Origin: Ruminiclostridium papyrosolvens DSM 2782
GTDB taxonomy: Bacteria > Bacillota > Clostridia > Acetivibrionales > DSM-1351
DNA length: 64,000 nt
Assembly (NCBI RefSeq): GCF_029318685.1
Contig: NZ_CP119677.1
Coordinates: forward strand, 2,595,001-2,659,000
Direction of reading: 5' to 3'
Part shown: piece after piece, positions 1 through 8,106 of the stretch
Position numbering within the stretch: the first letter of the stretch is position 1
How the letters are laid out: the number at the start of each line of letters is the position of its first letter
The notes under the pieces: model-generated
What the model was told of the DNA's origin: nothing
Database searches by the model: none
Seen by the model: the letters and a program-made list of their open reading frames with translations, nothing else
Made by a program: the position numbers and the translations under genes

Positions 1-40
1 GATACTGACTGATAGCGTACTCTATTTCACTTTTATCCAT
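1..40 (-). CDS. 5' end of an unidentified gene, possibly a small carrier protein
   Basis: Only the first 13 codons are inside the window (MDKSEIEYAISQY), beginning with ATG at 38-40. A strong GGGGG ribosome site precedes it, and the start lies 2 bases beyond the stop of the upstream adenylating enzyme, so the two are surely co-transcribed. A carrier protein would be the natural partner of a stand-alone DltA-like ligase, and the short charged start fits one. No phosphopantetheine site is visible here, so that identity is inference. Confidence 0.5.
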   Translation of the reverse strand, partial: MDKSEIEYAISQY

Positions 41-42
41 TT

Positions 43-1551
43 TTATTTCCCCCACGTATCCAGTAATTTTGCTCTATCAATTTTCCCATTCGCAGAAACA
101 GGCAATTCAGATAATGCAATAAATGTCTTCGGAATCATATATCCAGGTAAGGATTCGTGCATTTTATTTTTAACTTGTACACTTTCCATACATCCAACAT
201 AAAAAGCTATAATCTGGTTTTTGTTGGTATCTAAAACACAGCAGGCTCTATCGATTCCTGGGTAACTATTAATTATCAACTCAATTTCTTCCAATTCAAT
301 ACGGTGTCCCATATATTTAATCTGAAAATCTTTTCTGCCTGCAAAACAAAGATTACCGTCTTTGTTGTAAAATGCATCATCTCCTGTTTTATAAATGAGC
401 TCTATATAACGTGAATTCGATGGATTCTGCACAAATACATTTTTCGTTTGCTCAAGGTTATTATAGTAACCTAAAGCCAGAGCTGTACCAGATACACAAA
501 GCTCACCAATTGTCTCTTTATCTTTGATTTTCTTGCCATTTATGTCTAATAAAAACACTTTTTCATTTGGAAATGGTTTTCCAATAGGTATCTTTTCATC
601 TAGCCCGAACTCTTTATCAATTATATAGTAGGTACAATTACATGTAATTTCCGTTGGGCCGTATAAATTTGCATAAACCACGTTTGGCAAATATTTCTGC
701 CATAATTTAAGATGCTTGACAGGCATCGGCTCTCCGCTGAATAATATTTTATTAACCTCTGAAGGTACCCTGTATGTCAATCCTTTAAGTTGAGTGACCA
801 TGCATAATGCAGAAACTGCCCATATCATTGTTGTCACTTTTCGCTCACAAATATAGTCAAGCAACTGCACCGGAATTGAGAAAAACCTTTTAGGTATGAT
901 GACCATAGTAGCTCCAACTTTGAGTGTTGAATAGATATCCTTAACGGAAACATCAAAGTCAAACGGCGCTTGATTTCCTATGATATCTTTTTCGGTTATA
1001 TTAAATATGGAAGGGAAATACTCCATAAAATCAATGACAGAGCGGTGACTTATTAAAACACCTTTTGGAACTCCGGTAGTGCCTGAAGTGAAATTACAAT
1101 ATAACGGGTCAATATCCTGAGACAAAGCTCTGATATACTGCAATCTTTCTTCTGCTATTTCATTTCTTACAATATCGTAATAATCAAGTACCTTTCCTGT
1201 AAATCCAATTTGATGCAGCATATCTGCGTTATCACCGAGTGTTATAATACAATTTGGCTGTGCAACCTGCAATATCTGAACAACTCGTGCAGCAGGCTGT
1301 TCCGGGCTAATTGAAATATAAAAGCATCCAGCATAGACAATCCCCATAAACGCAGTTACCGTCTCAACGCTTTTATCCATATATACAATAATTGGGTTTC
1401 CAGGCAATTCAAAGGCTGACAAAGCACTGCCGATGCTCTTGGCATTTTGTAGCAGTTCCTTATACATGCAGTTGCTTTTTGTATCTTCCACAACTGTTTT
1501 ATCTGCATATCTTTCAGCAGATTGCTCAAGATACTCCAATACATTTTTCAT
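43..1551 (-). CDS. Stand-alone amino-acid adenylating enzyme (DltA-like A domain)
   Basis: A 502-residue free-standing adenylation domain of the ANL superfamily. It should activate an amino acid as the aminoacyl-AMP and load it on a carrier protein in the cytosol. Visible motifs are the P-loop-like NFTSGTTGVPKG near residue 153, FDFDVSVKDIY near 197 with the Asp that binds an alpha-amino group, NLYGPTEIT near 293, GRKDFQIKYMGHRIELEE near 405 and the C-terminal catalytic Lys in SANGKIDR near 487. The DFQIK...GHRIELEEIE block and the overall length resemble DltA (D-alanine ligase) more than an NRPS module. It begins with ATG behind AAGGAG and lies in one run with pssA, a GNAT gene and the gene starting at 40. 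No DltB/DltD-like partner is seen in the window, so the acceptor is unknown. Confidence 0.8.
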   Translation of the reverse strand: MKNVLEYLEQSAERYADKTVVEDTKSNCMYKELLQNAKSIGSALSAFELPGNPIIVYMDKSVETVTAFMGIVYAGCFYISISPEQPAARVVQILQVAQPNCIITLGDNADMLHQIGFTGKVLDYYDIVRNEIAEERLQYIRALSQDIDPLYCNFTSGTTGVPKGVLISHRSVIDFMEYFPSIFNITEKDIIGNQAPFDFDVSVKDIYSTLKVGATMVIIPKRFFSIPVQLLDYICERKVTTMIWAVSALCMVTQLKGLTYRVPSEVNKILFSGEPMPVKHLKLWQKYLPNVVYANLYGPTEITCNCTYYIIDKEFGLDEKIPIGKPFPNEKVFLLDINGKKIKDKETIGELCVSGTALALGYYNNLEQTKNVFVQNPSNSRYIELIYKTGDDAFYNKDGNLCFAGRKDFQIKYMGHRIELEEIELIINSYPGIDRACCVLDTNKNQIIAFYVGCMESVQVKNKMHESLPGYMIPKTFIALSELPVSANGKIDRAKLLDTWGK

Positions 1552-1611
1552 TTATACTCACTCCTTAATGCTAAGTTCAATCAATTTGTTAAACAATTTC
1601 TGAAGCTTCGA

Positions 1612-2094
1612 TTATTTCATAACTTTTTCAAACACAAACATTGATTCAACGCTTTTGGGTTCTTCTACTTTAATAATATGAAAGCCGCATTTATTTACAT
1701 AAAAATGTACATTTCTCATCAAACAAGTCGGCGTTACCGTATTCCACGTCTTAGTCTGCGGATACTTCTTCTCTATTTCCAGCCATGACCTATGGCCGAT
1801 CCCGTTGTCAATGCATTGCCAATCTATATAAAACAGCTCCAATGTATTATTATTGTCTTCATTAATATTTAAAACTGCACCTCCTACCATATTATCTTCC
1901 AGATAAAAAACTAATGGTGTCGCCTCAGGTCTATCAAGTACGCCTTCTAAAGAAGGGCCTTCGTCTACTTCATCATTATCCACTTCAAAATTTTCCGGAA
2001 AGTCTTTCATAGAAGCAGCAAAAGATTCTTCCATCATAATTTTTGCTTCCTCAAAGTTTTCACTATTCATTGGTACTAAAATTAACTCCTGCAT
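1612..2094 (-). CDS. GNAT-family N-acetyltransferase
   Basis: A 160-residue protein with the usual size and layout of a GNAT acyltransferase, which moves an acyl group from acyl-CoA to an amine. The acyl-CoA-binding segment is recognisable as CIDNGIGHRSWLEIEKKYP near residues 94-112, followed by the late-fold segment NVHFYVNKCGF near residues 128-138. The start ATG follows GGGAGG. The gene lies 52 bases after pssA and about 60 bases before the adenylating enzyme, all on one strand, so they probably form one transcript. The substrate cannot be read from sequence; an amino-group donor or acceptor used by the neighbouring ligase is one possibility. Confidence 0.7.
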   Translation of the reverse strand: MQELILVPMNSENFEEAKIMMEESFAASMKDFPENFEVDNDEVDEGPSLEGVLDRPEATPLVFYLEDNMVGGAVLNINEDNNNTLELFYIDWQCIDNGIGHRSWLEIEKKYPQTKTWNTVTPTCLMRNVHFYVNKCGFHIIKVEEPKSVESMFVFEKVMK

Positions 2095-2146
2095 AAATTG
2101 TACCGCCTCCCTTAATGACTTATTTTTATGTGTATAAAATTGTAAT

Positions 2147-2668
2147 CTAAATTTTCTTGAATTTAAATTTCGATACCATTAAATAACCAAGTATCATCAA
2201 TAAAAATATTGACGAAATCGATGAACTGCTTTTAACAGGCATAATTAGTACATATAATGCCACAATAAAACCGGCAAGTGTTATCGGTACTCCAGTAAAA
2301 ATACCATTAAATTCGCTAATATTATATTTTGCCAATCTATAGGAACCACATATTATGTATAGCAATAAAGAACAAATGCCAATAGTTCTTAAATTGTCAA
2401 AACCCAAAAAACTGAATTTATTAAACACTAACAAAGCCGGTGCAACTCCAAAAGAAACTAAATCCGATAAGGAATCCAGTTCTTTGCCGAATTCACTAGA
2501 TACTTCCAGAGCTCTTGCAATTCTGCCGTCATATCTGTCCATTAAAGCTGCAATAAGTATAAATATAGCACTTATAAAGAAATTTCCTTTTAACGTTTCA
2601 AGTATTGAAAGTACTCCAAATGATAAATTTAATAATGTAAGTAAAACAGGTATCCTTTTCTTAAACAT
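2147..2668 (-). CDS. pssA: CDP-diacylglycerol-serine O-phosphatidyltransferase
   Basis: A 173-residue multi-pass membrane enzyme of the CDP-alcohol phosphatidyltransferase family. The family signature DG-x2-AR-x8-G-x3-D-x3-D is intact at residues about 46-68 (DGRIAR, then GKELDSLSD), supplying the metal-binding aspartates. Hydrophobic segments at roughly 10-42, 72-110 and 125-162 fit the family. The short length and the SDLVSFGVAPA stretch after the signature are typical of bacterial type II PssA, which makes phosphatidylserine. No decarboxylase (psd) is present in this window. ATG follows GGAGG. It is first in a run with a GNAT protein and an adenylating enzyme, and its promoter carries the same three 11-bp boxes as the VTC-DUF4956-cotH operon, which suggests a shared envelope role. 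Confidence 0.85.
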   Translation of the reverse strand: MFKKRIPVLLTLLNLSFGVLSILETLKGNFFISAIFILIAALMDRYDGRIARALEVSSEFGKELDSLSDLVSFGVAPALLVFNKFSFLGFDNLRTIGICSLLLYIICGSYRLAKYNISEFNGIFTGVPITLAGFIVALYVLIMPVKSSSSISSIFLLMILGYLMVSKFKFKKI

Positions 2669-2733
2669 ATTCCTCCAAGTCTGATAAATCTATTTATCCA
2701 GTATCTAAGATTTACTTCTTCCTACAAAAACTA

Positions 2734-2776
2734 ATTATGCACTTTACTTCTTAACATTTCCTTAAAGAAATCTTAA
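2734..2776 (-). promoter_or_regulatory. pssA promoter with three 11-bp response-regulator boxes
   Basis: On the plus strand CTTAA occurs at 2750, 2761 and 2772, exactly 11 bp apart (TTAAG on the coding strand). A CATAAT -10 element lies at 2734-2739, ten bases from the nearest box. Direct repeats at 11-bp pitch ending just upstream of -10 are the classic layout of OmpR/PhoB-family activation sites, where the boxes replace a -35. The same arrangement recurs at 5817-5859. Binding by the response regulator at 7215-7931 is inferred. Confidence 0.7.
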
Positions 2777-2799
2777 AAAATATGAAAATACTATTTGTT

Positions 2800-2836
2800 T
2801 TAGAAATAATAGAGGCGTAAGCTTTCGCCTACGCCT
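2800..2836 (-). terminator. Terminator after cotH
   Basis: Read on the minus strand, a 10-bp stem (arms 2827-2836 and 2813-2822, one G-U pair) closes a GAAA tetraloop and is followed by a T-rich run. It ends the VTC-DUF4956-cotH transcript before the pssA promoter. The 3' tract is interrupted, so efficiency is uncertain. Confidence 0.65.
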
Positions 2837-2895
2837 TTATACAAGTATTATGAATGTTATTGTAAATACCTTTAATGCTTTAAATCATATGAGGA

Positions 2896-4386
2896 TTAAT
2901 TACTCGTATCCACCAATATTCCCATATCTGATATTGATATACCCGAAGCATCAATCAGTCTGCTTTTAGCGGCCGACTGCCCTTCTAGAGTAGAAGGAAT
3001 TTTTCCGTCAAGCTGTCCTCTTATACTTTCTGAGCGCAGTTTACAAAACGTCTTTAAAGTGTCTGCACCCACAATAAACTTTTCCGTAGAACAAAATTTA
3101 GTTGGATCCTTTTTTACATAAGGTGCAATCAGATTCTCTGTTTCTTCAATAATACTTTTAATATCTATGGATTTTAGAAAATCATTATAATACTGATGAT
3201 ACATCTTTGTGTATTTTTGGTTTGCAAAAATCCATGCAAGCATAGGTCGTTCACTGAGCTTGGGTATGCGTAACGGAGTATCAATCGGGTCGTTAACTGC
3301 ATTTATTGCGGTTGTTTCATCATAAGCGCCAAATGCAAGATTATAATCCCATGGCAGCATAGACAATACACCATCTTTTTCGTACAAGTAATAATTATGA
3401 GAAGTGTCTCCATTATAACTGTCGCCGTTCACCACATAATTATGGACTATAAAATACCTAAGAACCTTATCTACATTTATAGCACTTTCTATTTTTTTAT
3501 TACAGCTAATATCTTTAAGAGATTTAATAAGTCGTAACTTATCCGATGTTTTTATCTTTGTCTTTGCAGATTCAAATATTTCAGCATAGCTTTCCACATT
3601 TTCATCTTTAAATACTAATTTTGTAGCATCAAGTGCCGATTCTTTTTCATCCCACATATTCAATGCAGTGTCACTATCAGCATTTCCCCCTAAATCAGAA
3701 TTATCCTCTTGAGAATCTGCAGCAGCGTTCTCCTTATTATCTTGTGCATCAGGCCGTTCTTCAATGTCATTAGTTTCCCCCGGTTTGTACAGATTTCCAT
3801 AATTACTGCCATAGTTTCTTTTAAGGAACTTTTTATCCACACCTTCCAATGCCAGATATAGCCCCCAGTGCTTACCATTTACCGAAATAGCAGTATAGCT
3901 GCAAAGAGGCGCGGGAACACTAAACTCCCGCATCAATCGATATGTAAGATAGTCTTTCATATACGTATTATCAAAAATCATATTGTTCAGGGATAGTTTC
4001 TCAAGTCCATGATATTTTATAGCTTTATCGTACTGGTTGAATTTTATCTTAAGGCTGTACCTGCTACTTTTCATTTTTGAAACAGATGTAAGCGAAGTAT
4101 CACCCTTTGCGCAGATTCCAACATTTTTGTAGTTCTCCCCGTCAATAATAACCGAACAGGCAGAATACTTCTTATTTTCACAGCTTTTTAGAAAGCTATC
4201 CCAATTATCCGTAACAATGTTTATTTTATGAACCTTTGATGTATCAAACAGACGACTTTCGTAATCACTAGTTTTACCAATAGATTTTATTCCCAAGCTT
4301 TTTCCATTCATGAATACTACCGCAAACGTCAGAGCCAAGACCATTGCTGTAATGCAGATTTTAGAAAAGTGTTTATTGGTTGACAT
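2896..4386 (-). CDS. CotH-family protein kinase-like, membrane-anchored or exported
   Basis: A 496-residue CotH-domain protein. CotH of Bacillus spores is an atypical kinase that phosphorylates coat proteins; many CotH proteins outside spores act at the cell surface. An N-terminal hydrophobic segment (about 10-27) predicts export or a membrane anchor. The CotH core is visible from HKINIVTDNWDSF near residue 53 to NGDSYNGDTSHNYYLY near 321 and LPWDYNLAFG near 343, with the Asp/Asn residues expected of the nucleotide/metal site. An Asp/Glu/Asn-rich linker (about 208-245) interrupts the domain. It overlaps the DUF4956 gene by 58 bases; GGAG lies 8 bases before this ATG, supporting the overlapping start. 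The CotH-DUF4956-VTC trio is a recurring association. Confidence 0.85.
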   Translation of the reverse strand: MSTNKHFSKICITAMVLALTFAVVFMNGKSLGIKSIGKTSDYESRLFDTSKVHKINIVTDNWDSFLKSCENKKYSACSVIIDGENYKNVGICAKGDTSLTSVSKMKSSRYSLKIKFNQYDKAIKYHGLEKLSLNNMIFDNTYMKDYLTYRLMREFSVPAPLCSYTAISVNGKHWGLYLALEGVDKKFLKRNYGSNYGNLYKPGETNDIEERPDAQDNKENAAADSQEDNSDLGGNADSDTALNMWDEKESALDATKLVFKDENVESYAEIFESAKTKIKTSDKLRLIKSLKDISCNKKIESAINVDKVLRYFIVHNYVVNGDSYNGDTSHNYYLYEKDGVLSMLPWDYNLAFGAYDETTAINAVNDPIDTPLRIPKLSERPMLAWIFANQKYTKMYHQYYNDFLKSIDIKSIIEETENLIAPYVKKDPTKFCSTEKFIVGADTLKTFCKLRSESIRGQLDGKIPSTLEGQSAAKSRLIDASGISISDMGILVDTSN

Positions 4387-5069
4387 TCTACCAGCTCCAA
4401 TCCCATGTATTCCCCGTTAAAACTGACAAGCATGGCTCTATTTACTCCACTTATTTCTCCAAGTGTATTAACAAAATCCGTATTATCATCTTTCAGACGA
4501 ATTTCCATATTAAGCTCAATCATACCTCTTTGCGTGGTCTTACTTTTTACTGCCAAATGTGAGACATGGCTCTTTAGAAACTCTCTTGCTTTCATTTCTG
4601 AGCCAGTATCTTCACACTGCATAACTACAATATATGGATTTAAATGTGATTTTTTGTTTACAAGTACAAACAAACACAAACCAATAATAGCGCATCCAAA
4701 AACCGCAAGTGGAATCATTCCTGCTGCCAGTACTATACCAGCTGCGATTGACCAAAATAAAAATGCAATATCCAGAGGTTCCTTGACGGCAGTTCTAAAA
4801 CGTACTATGGATAATGCACCCACCATACCAAGTGACAATACAACATTAGAAGTAACTGCAAGCATTATAACTGTTGTGATTAGCGACATTGCTACTAATG
4901 TTACTCCAAAACTGGAAGAATACATTACACCCTGATATGTCTTTTTATAAACGAAAAATATAAATAAGCCAAGCATTAAAGCTAACAACAAAGACAAAAC
5001 TACATCCATCATGCTGACATTAGTCACGTTGTCTATAAATCTGGATTTAAAAATTTCCTTAAAAGTCAT
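4329..5069 (-). CDS. DUF4956 membrane protein
   Basis: A 246-residue membrane protein of the DUF4956 family, function unknown. Hydrophobic segments lie at about 22-42, 55-75 and 98-137, with the conserved family motif GALSIVRFRTAVKEP at about 84-98 between them. A soluble C-terminal half of about 105 residues follows. Such proteins are regularly encoded next to VTC-domain and CotH-domain proteins, as here, where the gene lies 47 bases after the VTC gene and overlaps cotH. A membrane partner or channel for the VTC enzyme is a reasonable guess, but nothing in the sequence proves it. Confidence 0.8.
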   Translation of the reverse strand: MTFKEIFKSRFIDNVTNVSMMDVVLSLLLALMLGLFIFFVYKKTYQGVMYSSSFGVTLVAMSLITTVIMLAVTSNVVLSLGMVGALSIVRFRTAVKEPLDIAFLFWSIAAGIVLAAGMIPLAVFGCAIIGLCLFVLVNKKSHLNPYIVVMQCEDTGSEMKAREFLKSHVSHLAVKSKTTQRGMIELNMEIRLKDDNTDFVNTLGEISGVNRAMLVSFNGEYMGLELVECQPINTFLKSALQQWSWL

Positions 5070-5116
5070 TATAAATTCTCCTTTTCTCTATAGCCTTATG
5101 TAAAACATTTTAGTCA

Positions 5117-5788
5117 TTAGCCATATATACGGCAGATTGCGTACTTTGAAAATGCCGCGGAACGTCGGCTCTCCAGCCGGACAGCATCTCTTATAATATC
5201 AGGAAGAAACTCGTCCCATTTTACTTCAAGGATAATCTTAGGTTCTCCTGCAGGCATTGTAGGGCAATCTGTGTTTAAAAAATCAGTACAACTGAGTCCT
5301 GTTCTAATATCATAGTCTAGTGTAACTCTTACGTTTCCAGCGTAAAACACATAAGGTTCTCTGGTATAATCAACAATTGTTTTCGGTTTAAGACCTTGTA
5401 TACACATTTTTCTATGTAGTTCCTGAATAAGAGGTTTATCATTTTCTTTCATCCAGTCTATCCGCCCGTCTACAATGTCCTGCGCTTGCTCGTTTGTAAG
5501 TGCAGCTTTTTGCTTATTCCCAACACCTGCTACCTTGCTTTTTTTCTCCAGATAAATCTTTGATGTATCTAAATTATAGTAGCGAATTCGAAATTTCTCT
5601 CGCCTGCTCACCCCATCTTGCTTCTCACGTAATGCCTTGTCTGTTATAGTTTCAAAATATAAGCTGCGTATCATATACTTGCCATCTTTTGCGTACGAAT
5701 CCGGTTTTGCAACTGCACACAACCTATGGCGAAGTGCTATCATGTCCGAATATGTAATCTCGTGTTTTAGCTCATGCCTAAACTTCAA
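5117..5788 (-). CDS. VTC-domain protein (polyphosphate polymerase-like)
   Basis: About 223 residues forming one VTC domain, the catalytic fold that makes polyphosphate from nucleotide in yeast vacuoles (triphosphate tunnel fold). Tunnel residues are in order: FRHELKH at the start, RREKFRIRYY, YLEKKSK, VDYTREPY, VRVTLDYDIR, ILEVKWDEFLP and FSKYAICR at the end. No membrane segment is present, so it should act in the cytosol beside the DUF4956 membrane protein. A longer reading begins with GTG at 5797, but that codon lies inside the GGAGGTG ribosome site, so TTG at 5788 is preferred. It is first in a three-gene operon behind the 11-bp-box promoter. Confidence 0.8.
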   Translation of the reverse strand: MKFRHELKHEITYSDMIALRHRLCAVAKPDSYAKDGKYMIRSLYFETITDKALREKQDGVSRREKFRIRYYNLDTSKIYLEKKSKVAGVGNKQKAALTNEQAQDIVDGRIDWMKENDKPLIQELHRKMCIQGLKPKTIVDYTREPYVFYAGNVRVTLDYDIRTGLSCTDFLNTDCPTMPAGEPKIILEVKWDEFLPDIIRDAVRLESRRSAAFSKYAICRIYG

Positions 5789-5816
5789 AATAAGCACCTC
5801 CTTCCTTCAAGAACTA

Positions 5817-5859
5817 ATTATGCACTTTACTTCTTAACATTTCCTTAACAAAACCTTAA
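5817..5859 (-). promoter_or_regulatory. VTC operon promoter with three 11-bp response-regulator boxes
   Basis: CTTAA occurs at 5833, 5844 and 5855 (11-bp pitch), with CATAAT as -10 at 5817-5822, ten bases from the first box. The predicted transcript starts about 20 bases before the VTC start codon. The layout matches 2734-2776 base for base in the two proximal boxes, while the distal box and its spacer differ. Conservation of pitch despite sequence drift argues for a functional site. Confidence 0.7.
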
Positions 5860-5889
5860 TAAATATAAAAAAATACCATTTATTCCAAT

Positions 5890-5922
5890 AAAAAACAAAG
5901 ACGTAAGCTTTCGCCTACGCCT
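5890..5922 (-). terminator. Terminator overlapping the histidine kinase stop codon
   Basis: The minus strand forms a stem (arms 5913-5922 and 5899-5908) with a GAAA loop, followed by TTTGTTTTTTATT. The kinase stop codon TAG (5915-5917) lies inside the upstream arm, so a terminating ribosome would cover the hairpin. Confidence 0.75.
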
Positions 5923-7231
5923 TTACACAAGGAAACATCAATGTTATTTTATATAGAGCATCTGTTTGTTCAGATATACATGTTCCATTCATTTTCAACA
6001 TCATATTCTTTATACTTTGAATACCAATTCCAGTACTATCTCCATTTTCTCTGATTGCTTTTACATGGTTCTCAAAAGAAATTCCAAGCATATTTTCAGA
6101 AAACAGATTTGATATCCGTATAGATTGTTCTGTGTCTGCATACTTTACAATATTAGAGGTTATGTTGTCCATGATACGTGAAATACAGTCCAAATTCACC
6201 TCAATGTACTCATTGCTCCATCCTCCGGACAGTTCAGTTTTAAATCCGTTTTGCTCCAGATAATTGCACGTTTCTGATATAAGATCATAAAAAACTACTT
6301 CATAAGACTCAGTAGTTTCACTTAATAGCTCCGTATTTTCAGCTATCAATGAGTACTCAAACAAGTTATCCGTCTGCTGCTTCATACGATGTGCTATCCG
6401 GTCAATTTTGTCCAAATACTCAATCAGTTGCCTTTCCTCTTTATAGCCGCCTTTTTTTATTATTTCTATATATAGCATAATTGCTGTTAGAGGAGTTCTA
6501 AGGTCATGTGACATTTCGGTTATAATTTTCTGATTTTCCTGAACAAGATTTGCTTCTAACTTCACTTGCTCACAAAATGACTTGCGCATACTGTCAAGCC
6601 CCGATGCTAATGCAGCTAATTCATCTTTTCCGGTAACAGTAATCTCATACTCTAGATTCCCTCCCTCTAAAATACCAATTTCATCACTTAGCTGCCTTAT
6701 ATAATGCATTTTTTTTCTGATTCCGATTAATACAAGCATAAGAAAAACAACAAAAGTTAATATTAATTCAATAATAAAGGAATAAGTATAAATTCTGTAA
6801 TCATACATTCCGTTTATATGCACCTGAACCTGTCCGTCAGAAAATGTTACAGGATAGTATTGTTTGCGTGAAAAGCTGCTAGTATCCATATTCTCTGGCT
6901 CTAGGTTTTCCTCATTAGGATAATCAGAGTCATATATCAAAATCTTATTTCTATAAAGCTGAATCGAAAGTATTTTTTGCTTTTTTACCCAAGTGGTTAA
7001 TTCTTTTAGATTTTTAGCTGTTAATTTATACGCAATTACATGTTCCTGAAGCTTTGCGATATATTCCTTGTTCTTTTGTTCCACATATTTGGGGTTAGAG
7101 TAATAGGTATCAATATAATACCCTGTTACAGTATTTACAATTACAAATAGAATTCCTGAAAGCACTGCTGAAACAGCCAGAAGTCGAAATAATGAAAAAT
7201 ATATAGAATTTCTTTCACTCGGCCTGCACAT
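5915..7231 (-). CDS. Sensor histidine kinase of the envelope two-component system
   Basis: About 438 residues. Transmembrane segments lie at roughly 15-33 and 150-170 and enclose an extracytoplasmic sensor of about 115 residues. A HAMP-like linker follows, then the phospho-acceptor helix MSHDLRTPLTAI near residue 252 (His is the phosphorylation site) and an ATPase domain with NITSNIVKYA near 358 and GDSTGIGI near 402. The start codon overlaps the response regulator gene; ATG at 7231 is preferred over the TTG one codon earlier. The stimulus cannot be read. The gene lies just upstream of the VTC operon, whose promoter carries tandem 11-bp boxes. Confidence 0.9.
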   Translation of the reverse strand: MCRPSERNSIYFSLFRLLAVSAVLSGILFVIVNTVTGYYIDTYYSNPKYVEQKNKEYIAKLQEHVIAYKLTAKNLKELTTWVKKQKILSIQLYRNKILIYDSDYPNEENLEPENMDTSSFSRKQYYPVTFSDGQVQVHINGMYDYRIYTYSFIIELILTFVVFLMLVLIGIRKKMHYIRQLSDEIGILEGGNLEYEITVTGKDELAALASGLDSMRKSFCEQVKLEANLVQENQKIITEMSHDLRTPLTAIMLYIEIIKKGGYKEERQLIEYLDKIDRIAHRMKQQTDNLFEYSLIAENTELLSETTESYEVVFYDLISETCNYLEQNGFKTELSGGWSNEYIEVNLDCISRIMDNITSNIVKYADTEQSIRISNLFSENMLGISFENHVKAIRENGDSTGIGIQSIKNMMLKMNGTCISEQTDALYKITLMFPCVKA

Positions 7232-7931
7232 CAAATTTGTACCCCTTTCCCCAAATAGTTTTGATATATTTGGGATCTTGCGGATTGCTCTCTATCTTCA
7301 CGCGAAGCTTACGAATATGAACCATTACGGTACTGTTACATGAATAGAAATACGGTTCTTTCCATACACTTTCATATAGGTTTTGTGCAGAAAATATTTT
7401 TTTAGAATTCTGCATCATTAAAAGGAGAATGTTATATTCAATATCAGATAGCTCTTTCTCTTTTCCATTTACAAGCACTTCGTTAAATTGTTGATGAATC
7501 TTTATTCCCCCGATTTCTATATAAGGGCTTTCTTTATCATTACTTTCTGAAGGTTTACCCTGATATTCACGGTATCGCCTGACCAATGCTTTTACCCTGC
7601 CTAACAATTCTGCATAGGTAAAGGGCTTAGTAAGATAATCATCCCCACCAGCCATAAGACCAATTAACTTATCAGACTCCTGTGCTTTTGCCGTCAAAAA
7701 AAGAACAGGCAGGAAGGAAACTTTTCTAATTTCTTCACAAGTTCTTAGACCTGACATTCCGGGCATCATAATATCTAAAATCACCAAATCCATAAGCGTA
7801 TCTAATTTTTCCAATCCTGTCATTCCATTTTCCGCTTCTATCACTTCATAGTTTTCGCTTTCCAAAAGAATACGGATTCCTTCACGTATGTCATAATCGT
7901 CTTCGATTATTAGAATTCGTCCCCTGCTCAC
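7215..7931 (-). CDS. OmpR/PhoB-type response regulator
   Basis: A 238-residue regulator. The receiver domain (1-120) has the acidic pair EDD near 10-12, the phospho-acceptor Asp in LVILDIMMPGMSG near residue 53, Thr in LFLTAKA near 80 and Lys in DDYLTKPF near 102. A winged-helix DNA-binding domain follows (about 140-235), ending in the typical YIKTIWGKGYKF. The start is GTG; an in-frame stop two codons upstream excludes a longer form. It overlaps the kinase gene by about 17 bases. The two promoters with three 11-bp boxes nearby (2734-2776, 5817-5859) are the natural targets for this type of regulator; its own upstream region lacks the motif. Confidence 0.9.
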   Translation of the reverse strand: MSRGRILIIEDDYDIREGIRILLESENYEVIEAENGMTGLEKLDTLMDLVILDIMMPGMSGLRTCEEIRKVSFLPVLFLTAKAQESDKLIGLMAGGDDYLTKPFTYAELLGRVKALVRRYREYQGKPSESNDKESPYIEIGGIKIHQQFNEVLVNGKEKELSDIEYNILLLMMQNSKKIFSAQNLYESVWKEPYFYSCNSTVMVHIRKLRVKIESNPQDPKYIKTIWGKGYKFDVQAE

Positions 7932-8106
7932 TTTTTATCAAAATCCTTTCAGTTAGTATCATATCAATAGTATCACTTAAAACTGTTTTGTTAAATGACT
8001 AATTCCAAAATCCGATTTTTCGGTTAAAAGTCGATACTCTAATGCTGCTTTTGTTATCATAAGATATGATGAAGCTTCACAAACTGTTTTCTTTTACAAA
8101 CACCTC

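Larger units (their letters stand above)
2729..2868. repeat. Copy 1 of a duplicated terminator-promoter cassette
   Basis: 2729-2765 is identical over 37 bp to 5812-5848. After a diverged stretch, a 20-base block at 2817-2836 matches 5903-5922, and weaker similarity continues into 2837-2868, matching the last codons of the histidine kinase gene at 5915. This copy therefore seems to carry a decayed scrap of a histidine-kinase 3' end followed by its terminator and the next promoter. Confidence 0.75.
5812..5945. repeat. Copy 2 of the duplicated terminator-promoter cassette
   Basis: Direct repeat of 2729-2868. It spans the end of the histidine kinase gene, its terminator and the VTC promoter. The two copies bracket the VTC-DUF4956-cotH operon, which suggests the operon arrived by, or can be lost by, recombination between them. 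Confidence 0.7.

Noticed and set aside
4405-4935. Plus-strand ORF of 176 codons opposite the DUF4956 gene
   Set aside because: The minus strand encodes a conserved family motif (VRFRTAVKEP) and membrane segments, while the plus frame has no plausible start context.
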